Positions 1 to 5,837 of a DNA stretch of 6,361 bases are shown here, one piece after another. Position 1 is the first letter of the stretch, and each line of letters starts with the position of its first letter. This DNA comes from Spirochaetales bacterium. Lineage in GTDB: Bacteria > Spirochaetota > Spirochaetia > Sphaerochaetales > Sphaerochaetaceae. The translations under genes and the position numbers were made by a program. The notes under the pieces are model-generated. The model ran no database searches and was not told where the DNA came from. It saw only the letters and a program-made list of their open reading frames with translations. The DNA lies in assembly GCA_022771185.1 (NCBI GenBank), contig JALFCJ010000120.1, positions 1 to 6,361 of the forward strand, in the 5' to 3' direction.

Positions 1-952
1 AACAAAGATCGGTGATGCTTTCACAGCAAAATATGGCATTCCAGTTGAAGTGACACAGCTTAAAGACACAGAGATGATTGAAAAAGTTTCTAAGGAAGCT
101 GCTGCTTCTTTGGATGCTGCTGATGTTGTTTTCTGTCAGGATGGTTCAAGAGTCATCCCTGAACTCGTTTATACCGGTTATGTAACTGCATACATTCCTG
201 AGAATATTGAAGGTCATATTGTAGACGTTGAGTTTGAGGATCCACTTGTATTCGAAGCTATGCCAAAAGTATTCATTTATAACAATGAGGATGGCGGAGA
301 GCAGACACTTACTAACATCTGGCAGCTTACAGAGCCAGAGTGGAAGGGTGCTCTTCAGTTTAAGGATCCATTCTCAGAAGCAGTCAACATGAACTTCTTT
401 GCTATGATCACAAGAGAAGATTGGGCTGCAAAGATCGCAGATGCTTATAAGAGCTACTATGGAAAAGAAATCCAGCTTACAACCAAGAACGCTGGCTACG
501 AGTGGATCAAGGCTATCTACAATAATGGCTGTGTACTTGGAAAGAGCGATACAACTATCGGTGAGAACGTTGGTGCAAAGGGACAGCACAGAAACCTCGT
601 CGGTCTCTTCACTCTCAACAAGATGAGAAACGCAAAGAGCAAGGATCTTGCACTTGCTCCAGCATATGGTATGGAACCATTCTCAGGCTTTATGTATCCA
701 GCTTATGTATTTGTAGCTTCAAATGCAAAGGCTCCAAATGCAGCTAAGCTCTTTATCGAGTTCGCATTTACAGAAGAGGGATGGAAGCCGTTCAATCTCC
801 TTGGTGACTATTCACCTGTCGATTACCTCAGCGACAACGCAGAAGACGATCTTACAATCGTTGACTGGAAGAATCAGCTTGTTTGGGAAGATCCAGCTTG
901 GTGTGCTGAATCAAGAGCTGATGTTGAAGAGTTTATCTCCAGCATCGTCTGA
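1..952 (+). CDS. ABC transporter solute-binding protein, FbpA/AfuA-like class (5' partial)
   Basis: Periplasmic or membrane-anchored binding protein that captures the substrate and delivers it to the permease encoded next. The reading frame is open to the left edge (codons from base 2, visible start TKIGDAFTAKYGIPVEV), so the true start, signal peptide and first beta strand lie outside the window. About 316 residues are visible and roughly 30 to 50 are probably missing. The GTG at 50 is an internal valine, not a start. Family-typical features are the helix with MIEKVSKEAAA followed by DVVFCQDG, the GYVTAYIPE segment, and the C-terminal AKLFIEFAFTEEGW block. The region matching the FbpA iron-binding Tyr-Tyr (before KMRNAKSKDLALAP) has no tyrosine pair, so iron is doubtful; AfuA-type sugar phosphates or another anion are possible. 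All 19 visible isoleucines use ATC or ATT, unlike its neighbours, suggesting high expression. The family call is firm; the substrate is unknown. Confidence 0.88.
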   Translation, partial: TKIGDAFTAKYGIPVEVTQLKDTEMIEKVSKEAAASLDAADVVFCQDGSRVIPELVYTGYVTAYIPENIEGHIVDVEFEDPLVFEAMPKVFIYNNEDGGEQTLTNIWQLTEPEWKGALQFKDPFSEAVNMNFFAMITREDWAAKIADAYKSYYGKEIQLTTKNAGYEWIKAIYNNGCVLGKSDTTIGENVGAKGQHRNLVGLFTLNKMRNAKSKDLALAPAYGMEPFSGFMYPAYVFVASNAKAPNAAKLFIEFAFTEEGWKPFNLLGDYSPVDYLSDNAEDDLTIVDWKNQLVWEDPAWCAESRADVEEFISSIV

Positions 953-972
953 TAATTCACAAATTTCACCTA

Positions 973-1000
973 ATGCCAGCCTCTTTTTAGGGGCTGGTAT
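973..1000 (+). promoter_or_regulatory. Intercistronic hairpin between binding-protein and permease genes
   Basis: The arms at 973-984 and 989-1000 can pair over 12 bp (core CCAGCC/GGCTGG, two G-U pairs) around a TTTT loop. No T-run follows; the sequence goes straight into the permease ribosome binding site. It is therefore unlikely to be an efficient intrinsic terminator. A stem at this point would protect the 3' end of the binding-protein message and lower permease output, as described for the malE-malF interval of E. coli. The pairing is seen directly; the role is inferred. Partial termination or attenuation remains possible. Confidence 0.75.
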
Positions 1001-1003
1001 AAC

Positions 1004-1010
1004 TTAGGAG
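1004..1010 (+). promoter_or_regulatory. Ribosome binding site of the permease gene
   Basis: TTAGGAG ends five bases before the ATG at 1016 and supports that start. It begins only three bases after the closing arm of the hairpin at 973-1000, so folding of that stem could affect ribosome access. Confidence 0.8.
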
Positions 1011-1015
1011 TCTAA

Positions 1016-2812
1016 ATGATCAAGAAGCAATTATATCGTTTCTATAAATTTATTAAGAAGCCGTACAATGTAATACTTACTGTGCTTCTTATAGTATTGG
1101 GATATCTCACATTATTCCCGATGCTTACAATGATCAAAGATACTTTTACAGTCCATGTATCTGAGTCTATGCGTCTCAAGCAGGCAGCAGGAACTTTTAC
1201 ATTGAATCACTGGATAAAGGTTCTCTTTGATCCATCATCTTTAAGTGTATTCTACAAGCCATTTTTAAACTCTCTTGTTACAAGTCTTGGTGCATGTTTA
1301 GTTGCGCTGGTGTTTGGCGGAGTATTCTCATGGCTCATTACAAGGACAAATATCAGATGGAAGAAAGCTTTGTCTTCTCTTTTCATCTTTCCATATATAA
1401 TGCCTAGCTGGACTTTGGCACTTGCTTGGTACAATGTATTCAAGAACTCTGTAGTAGGAGGTGTACCGGGAACATTCCAGGCTCTTACAGGAATAGAGCC
1501 TCCAAACTGGTTTGCATATGGCGCATTTCCAATTGCACTTGTTACAGGCCTCCACTATGCACCTTTTGCATACATCATGATCGGTGGAGTCTTGAGAAAC
1601 ATGGATGCAAACTTGGAAGAAGCAGCCATGATGTTGAAGACAAAGAGAAATAGAATCGTCAGAAAGATCACTATCCCAATGATTCTTCCTGCAGTTCTTT
1701 CAACTTTCCTTCTTGTCTTCTCATCTGCAATGAGCTCTTTTGCCGTCCCTCAATTCCTTGGTCTTCCTGTAAGATACCAAGTATTGACTACACAGTTATA
1801 TAGAACCCTTAACGGTATTAACCCCGGTCAGGGATACTGTATAGCTATGATCATGATTCTCTTGAGTGTAGGTATTCTTGCATTTAACCAGAGAATGGTT
1901 GGAACAAGAAAGAATTACACAACAGTAACTGGAAAAAGCAGCAATATTTCCCTTGTGAACTTAAAGAAGGGTAGAAATGTAATCAGTGTTATTGCTCTTA
2001 TTCTTATTGTTACAGTTTCTATTCTACCTCTCGTTTCTTTCGCTCTTGAGTCTGTCATCTTGAAGCCAGGTAACTATTCTGCATCCAACTTTACTCTCCA
2101 GTTCTGGATTGGAACTGCCGAAGAGAACTCTATTGCAAATAATGAGGCGGGCTTATTGCGTAATCCAAACCTTTGGAAAGCTCTTTGGAATTCTCTTAAG
2201 CTTTCAATTATCTGTGCCATTACCGCAGGAACACTTGGCTTCTTGGCTGGATATGGAATAGTAAGGGGTAGGGGAACAAAGCTGGCCAAAGCTGTCGATA
2301 ACTTGGCGTTCTTCCCATATTTGATGCCAAGTATGGCTTTCTCTGTCATATACCTTTCGATGTTTAGTACCCGTCACGGTCCTATTCCTGCTCTTTATGG
2401 TTCCTTCTTCCTTCTTGTCTTGATCGGAACAGTAAAGTATATGCCGTTTGCATCACGTAGCGGCATCAACTCCATGCTTCAGCTGTCTAATCAGATAGAG
2501 GAAGCTGGAGAAATAATAGGAGTAAGCTGGGTCAAACGTATGGGAAGGCTTGTAATTCCTATTCAGAAGAGCTCGTTTATCTCTGGATATCTTTTGCCGT
2601 TTACTTCTTGTATGAGAGAGCTTTCACTCTTTGTACTCTTGGTAACTCCACAGAACAGAGTTTTGACAACTCTTCTCTTCCAGTATAACGAAAAGGGGTG
2701 GAGCCAGTATTCAAACGGAATAAACTTGATGATCGTCATCATCGTTCTTGTTGTAAACGCTGTAGTCAATAAGGTTACAGGTGCATCTATCGACAAAGGC
2801 ATAGGAGGTTGA
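1016..2812 (+). CDS. ABC transporter permease, fused double-domain (FbpB/AfuB-like)
   Basis: Inner-membrane channel of the importer. At 598 residues it carries two BinDPT-type permease domains in one chain, as is usual for the ferric-iron/AfuB class, so one polypeptide replaces the permease dimer. I count about 12 hydrophobic segments, near residues 18-40, 82-108, 118-142, 167-192, 222-245, 274-291, 322-345, 393-418, 430-450, 462-480, 520-545 and 568-588. Each half has an EAA-type loop that should dock on the ATPase: EEAA at 201-204, followed by TIPMILP, and EEAG at 495-498, followed by VIPI. The glycine normally found four residues after the EAA triplet is Lys208 in the first half but is kept (Gly502) in the second. 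The start is supported by TTAGGAG five bases upstream. The stop is three bases before the ATPase start, so the two genes are very likely co-translated. Substrate unknown. Confidence 0.92.
   Translation: MIKKQLYRFYKFIKKPYNVILTVLLIVLGYLTLFPMLTMIKDTFTVHVSESMRLKQAAGTFTLNHWIKVLFDPSSLSVFYKPFLNSLVTSLGACLVALVFGGVFSWLITRTNIRWKKALSSLFIFPYIMPSWTLALAWYNVFKNSVVGGVPGTFQALTGIEPPNWFAYGAFPIALVTGLHYAPFAYIMIGGVLRNMDANLEEAAMMLKTKRNRIVRKITIPMILPAVLSTFLLVFSSAMSSFAVPQFLGLPVRYQVLTTQLYRTLNGINPGQGYCIAMIMILLSVGILAFNQRMVGTRKNYTTVTGKSSNISLVNLKKGRNVISVIALILIVTVSILPLVSFALESVILKPGNYSASNFTLQFWIGTAEENSIANNEAGLLRNPNLWKALWNSLKLSIICAITAGTLGFLAGYGIVRGRGTKLAKAVDNLAFFPYLMPSMAFSVIYLSMFSTRHGPIPALYGSFFLLVLIGTVKYMPFASRSGINSMLQLSNQIEEAGEIIGVSWVKRMGRLVIPIQKSSFISGYLLPFTSCMRELSLFVLLVTPQNRVLTTLLFQYNEKGWSQYSNGINLMIVIIVLVVNAVVNKVTGASIDKGIGG
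2803..2808 (+). promoter_or_regulatory. Ribosome binding site of the ATPase gene
   Basis: A perfect AGGAGG lies within the last permease codons, seven bases before the ATG at 2816. It fixes the ATPase start and implies translation coupled to the permease. Confidence 0.85.
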
Positions 2813-2815
2813 TTT

Positions 2816-3919
2816 ATGCCAAAGATTGAACTAAAGAATATAACAAAAAAGTTTGGCGGTACTTTTACTGCTGTAGATAATCTTTCAATAACAATTGAAG
2901 ATGGAGACTTCATTACACTCCTTGGGCCTTCTGGGTGTGGAAAGACAACTACCCTCAGACAGATTGCAGGCCTCGAGACTCCTACAAGCGGCGAGATCAT
3001 CATAGACGGAAAGAAGGTGTTCTCTTCTATTGATATGATCGATGTTTCTCCATCAAAGAGAGACGTAGGCTTCTTGTTCCAGAACTATGCCCTTTGGCCA
3101 CATATGACAGTATATAAGAATATTGCATTCGGTCTTGAGAACCTTAAGTGGGAAAAGAGCAAGATTGACGAAAGGGTAAAAGAACTTTTGGCTCTTTTGA
3201 AGATTGAAGAGTTCAGCTCTAGGTATCCTGCTGAGCTCAGTGGCGGTCAGCAGCAGAGAGTGGCTATTGCAAGAACTCTTGCAACAAACCCTAGGGTTCT
3301 CTTGATGGACGAGCCACTTTCCAACCTAGATGCAAAACTGAGAATGGAGATGAGAACCGAGCTTAAGAGACTTCATAGGGAGACGGGAGCTACTTTTGTA
3401 TATGTAACTCATGACCAGTTGGAGGCTATGACTCTTGCAACAAAGATATGTCTTCTTGATAAAGGCATTCTCCAGCAGTATGCTCCTCCTCTTACTGTTT
3501 ACAACAAGCCAGCAAATACTTTTGTCGCTGACTTTGTTGGTAGCCCCACCATTAATTTCCTTAAGTGTAAGAATGAAGGAAACGGAGTACTTTCTTCTCC
3601 TATTGGAAAAGTAAAGTTCAATAGAGTTGATGGCGCAATGGTAGATGTAGGAGAGAATCCTACAATTGGAATCAGACCTGAGTTTGTTACAATGGATAAG
3701 AATGGAAAGCTTGAAGGAGAAGTACTTTCTTCTCTTCCTTCAGGTATGGAGACTACACTTAGACTTAAGGTCAAAGATTATGTATTCTCTTCCGTTCTCT
3801 TTGGATCATTGGACTTTAAGGTTGGCGAGAAATTGCCTCTTTCCCTCCCTGGAGAGACCATTGTTCTTTTTGACAGCAAAGGAAATTATAGTGGCGAGGG
3901 ATTTTTGGAGATACTATAA
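2816..3919 (+). CDS. ABC transporter ATP-binding protein (FbpC/PotA-like, with TOBE domain)
   Basis: Cytoplasmic ATPase that powers the importer; 367 residues, normal for the family. Motifs are in order and intact: Walker A GPSGCGKTT at 37-45, Q-loop Gln89 in FQNYALWPHMTV, signature LSGGQQQR at 141-148, Walker B LLMDEP with Asp165 and Glu166, D-loop SNLD ending at Asp172, and switch His199 in VTHDQ. Residues from about 235 form a C-terminal TOBE-like regulatory domain, including the typical GIRPE at 285-289. This architecture is shared by importers for ferric iron, polyamines, 2-aminoethylphosphonate and sugars, so the ATPase alone does not define the substrate. Its gene sits three bases after the permease stop with a perfect AGGAGG, and seven bases before the lipoprotein gene. 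It lacks nothing needed for catalysis. Confidence 0.95.
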   Translation: MPKIELKNITKKFGGTFTAVDNLSITIEDGDFITLLGPSGCGKTTTLRQIAGLETPTSGEIIIDGKKVFSSIDMIDVSPSKRDVGFLFQNYALWPHMTVYKNIAFGLENLKWEKSKIDERVKELLALLKIEEFSSRYPAELSGGQQQRVAIARTLATNPRVLLMDEPLSNLDAKLRMEMRTELKRLHRETGATFVYVTHDQLEAMTLATKICLLDKGILQQYAPPLTVYNKPANTFVADFVGSPTINFLKCKNEGNGVLSSPIGKVKFNRVDGAMVDVGENPTIGIRPEFVTMDKNGKLEGEVLSSLPSGMETTLRLKVKDYVFSSVLFGSLDFKVGEKLPLSLPGETIVLFDSKGNYSGEGFLEIL

Positions 3920-3926
3920 TCACATC

Positions 3927-4205
3927 ATGAAAAGATTACTTATATTGATGTTGGTTGTTTTATCTGTATTCTCTTTTTCTTCCTGTGCAAGGGCTATGAA
4001 AGAGTTCTCTCAGGAGATGACATACTCTGATCCTCAGACAATAGGAGGGGAGTGGACTGTATACTTCGATAATGGCGATGTGTATCATAACGCAGTCTGT
4101 ACATATTGGGGTACTGAAGACGACACTTCTGTCTGGAAGCTACCAGATGGAAGTATGTTGATTCAGTCAGGTACAGTCCATGCCGTGCAGGAATCTTCAA
4201 ATTGA
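3927..4205 (+). CDS. Small predicted lipoprotein of unknown function
   Basis: A 92-residue protein that starts MKRLL, runs through a hydrophobic stretch (residues 4-17) and reaches FSSC with Cys20 as the probable lipidated residue. This is a signal-peptidase II site of the relaxed kind common in spirochaetes. The mature part of about 73 residues is acidic and rich in Trp, Tyr and Thr (EWTVYFDNGDVYHN, then YWGTEDDTSVWKLPDGS), which suggests a small beta-rich fold; it has one further cysteine, Cys61. I do not recognise the family. The frame extends upstream to 3666, but that part only shadows the ATPase gene; the start at 3927 gives the signal peptide and follows the ATPase stop by seven bases. 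The ribosome binding site is poor: GGAG at 3907-3910 is 16 bases away. It is the last gene of the import operon, so a role in uptake at the cell envelope is possible but unproven. Confidence 0.72.
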   Translation: MKRLLILMLVVLSVFSFSSCARAMKEFSQEMTYSDPQTIGGEWTVYFDNGDVYHNAVCTYWGTEDDTSVWKLPDGSMLIQSGTVHAVQESSN

Positions 4206-4240
4206 TTAAAAATAATGGCGGGTGAAGCAATCATCCGCCA
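4206..4240 (-). terminator. Probable intrinsic terminator of the glycosidase operon
   Basis: On the minus strand the arms at 4240-4231 and 4225-4216 form a stem, with TGGCGG pairing to CCGCCA, then one A-C mismatch, three more pairs and a five-base loop. It is followed by TTATTTTTAAT, a good T-rich tail. It lies just after the GH36 stop. On the plus strand the same arms pair without a mismatch (a G-U instead) but are followed only by AACTTTAG, so it mainly serves the minus strand. Confidence 0.75.
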
Positions 4241-4244
4241 AACT

Positions 4245-5837
4245 TTAGAAAGGGAGAGTAAGACTCTCTTCTTTTTCATCTACTTTATAGTGGATGATAG
4301 TTTTGTCTCCTCTATCGATTCCCGTTATTTCTCCTTTTTCCCATATTCGTCTTACTATCTTATATTCTTCTATTTCTACATCACTGTAGAGCGATGGGTT
4401 ATCAGAAGTGAGAAAGAGGCCCTTGTTCAGTGCGTCGAATACCGATAGCATCATCTTTCTTTCTTTTGATAGATGAATATTATCTCTACGTAAGAAGAAT
4501 ACGTCTGGATCAGTAATAAAACCTCCATTGTTAAGCGCTCTACGATTGAAACTTGTCTCCAAAGCTCTCTTGGTACTAGGCCTCTCGCTATGTATTATCT
4601 TCATCCATATCTTGTCGTCCCAATCAAGTGTTACGTCACAAGAGACTCTACAGTAATCAACTCTGCCGAATGCCGCTCCGAGAGGAACTCCGCAGCCAAG
4701 GATCAACTTGTCATTTGAAAGCTCTCGCAAAAAATCCATGGCTCTTATCATTCTTTCACTTCGTGTTTCATTCTCTTTTGAAGAAGGTGCTGCAGCATAT
4801 AAGAAATCCAGCTTCACTAGGTCAAAGCCCCACTTGTTGTATACAGTATCAAAGACATCCCTCAGGTATTCCTGGAACTCTTTGTTGTCTATATCGAGAG
4901 CCCAGAATCCAGACCAGTTGCAGCCACACTTAAACTTTTCCCCCTTGATATTGAGGAGCCAGTCCTTGTGGTTATTATATATGTCGCTCTTTTCTTCAGC
5001 TACAAATGGTGCAAGCCAGAGACCGGCTAGATATCCTCGTTTATGTATTTCATCAACTATTATTTTCATGTCCGATTGGAATTTGGTTCTGTCTTGAAAC
5101 CAGTCTCCTACAAACATTTCCCACCCGTCGTCAATCTGGAATAAGTCACCTTTTTTGAGTATTTTCTGACATCCATTTAAGTCTTCAAAAATAGTTTTCT
5201 CGCTTATATCCTGATACCTGTTATACCAAGAGCTATAACCGGCAAGAGGTTTCTTTGTTATCTTTAGGTTCATCTCTTTAAACCAAGAAGCGAACACTTC
5301 GTCTTCTTTCCCTTTTTTTGTATAGAGATCGAAGATATGAAACTCTCCATCAAACTTTAAATTGTCTATATCTTTCTTGATCCTTATTTCACCCTTGTTT
5401 GTATCTAAAAAGAAGACTGTCCACCCATAGCTTTCGTCAAGAGAAGAGAGTAGTGTGAACTCATCTCCTCTTCTTATTGTCATATATGTAAAACCATGGA
5501 GTTCTCCTTTCTTTCCGCTATAAGGAACGAAAGTATAATCGCCATATAAAGGAAGGCTATAGTGTTTGATAATAGAACTAGGAATGCCTCTCAAGCCTCT
5601 CTCTTTTCCATATCTATCTATTTCTTTGGAGTAAGTCCAAGTCTGGTAACCATTAAGAAAGAATCTGTCATCGTGACTAATATTTACATCAATTATGCCT
5701 TCAACACTCTTTATTGTTGCGTTATGTAGGGGTTTAGATAAATGGAGAGGCTCTCCTAGTAGTGCTTTTCCTTCTTCTTTTTTCTCTATTCCATCCTCTA
5801 TATATTCCATCTTCCACTTCAGTTCTTTATTTACCAT
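4245..5837 (-). CDS. Alpha-galactosidase, glycoside hydrolase family 36
   Basis: Retaining glycosidase predicted to remove terminal alpha-linked galactose from oligosaccharides such as melibiose, raffinose or galactomannan fragments. At 530 residues it matches compact bacterial GH36 enzymes. A beta-sandwich N-terminal domain covers about residues 1-195, the TIM barrel runs from about Trp204 (GYSSWYNRY) to about 450, and a small beta domain closes the chain. Active-site marks are DDGW (236-239), CNWSG (306-310), KLDF with nucleophile Asp344, and CRVSCD with acid/base Asp401. The 57-residue spacing between the two catalytic aspartates fits the family. There is no signal peptide, so it should act in the cytoplasm on imported sugars. 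The start at 5837 has GAGGA three bases upstream and overlaps the GH2 gene by 11 bases, implying coupled translation. Related GH36 specificities (alpha-N-acetylgalactosaminidase, for example) cannot be excluded. Confidence 0.9.
   Translation of the reverse strand: MVNKELKWKMEYIEDGIEKKEEGKALLGEPLHLSKPLHNATIKSVEGIIDVNISHDDRFFLNGYQTWTYSKEIDRYGKERGLRGIPSSIIKHYSLPLYGDYTFVPYSGKKGELHGFTYMTIRRGDEFTLLSSLDESYGWTVFFLDTNKGEIRIKKDIDNLKFDGEFHIFDLYTKKGKEDEVFASWFKEMNLKITKKPLAGYSSWYNRYQDISEKTIFEDLNGCQKILKKGDLFQIDDGWEMFVGDWFQDRTKFQSDMKIIVDEIHKRGYLAGLWLAPFVAEEKSDIYNNHKDWLLNIKGEKFKCGCNWSGFWALDIDNKEFQEYLRDVFDTVYNKWGFDLVKLDFLYAAAPSSKENETRSERMIRAMDFLRELSNDKLILGCGVPLGAAFGRVDYCRVSCDVTLDWDDKIWMKIIHSERPSTKRALETSFNRRALNNGGFITDPDVFFLRRDNIHLSKERKMMLSVFDALNKGLFLTSDNPSLYSDVEIEEYKIVRRIWEKGEITGIDRGDKTIIHYKVDEKEESLTLPF
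4252..4277 (+). terminator. Probable intrinsic terminator of the ABC import operon
   Basis: On the plus strand GGGAGAGT (4252-4259) pairs with ACTCTCTT (4263-4270), six Watson-Crick and two G-U pairs, around an AAG loop, followed by CTTTTTC. It is about 46 bases after the lipoprotein stop and lies entirely within the last codons of the opposing GH36 gene, so the same bases encode the SLTLPF end of that enzyme. Confidence 0.7.

Noticed and set aside
50..952. Binding-protein gene starting at the GTG at 50
   Set aside because: The frame is open to the left edge and the upstream codons read as normal family sequence (TKIGDAFTAKYGIPVE), so this GTG is an internal valine of a truncated gene.
2563..3003. 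146-residue minus-strand open frame
   Set aside because: It is antisense to the permease end and the ATPase Walker A region, has no recognisable domain and no supported start; a shadow frame.
3585..3740. Short repeat GTACTTTCTTCTC in the ATPase gene (near 3587 and 3722)
   Set aside because: Both copies encode VLSS in the TOBE-like domain with the same preferred codons; no wider repeat or mobile element is seen.
3666..3926. N-terminal extension of the lipoprotein frame
   Set aside because: It overlaps the well-supported ATPase gene in another frame and would bury the signal peptide inside the protein.
4215..4448. 77-residue plus-strand open frame after the lipoprotein gene
   Set aside because: It starts inside the hairpin, runs antisense to GH36 and crosses the plus-strand terminator; there is no ribosome binding site.
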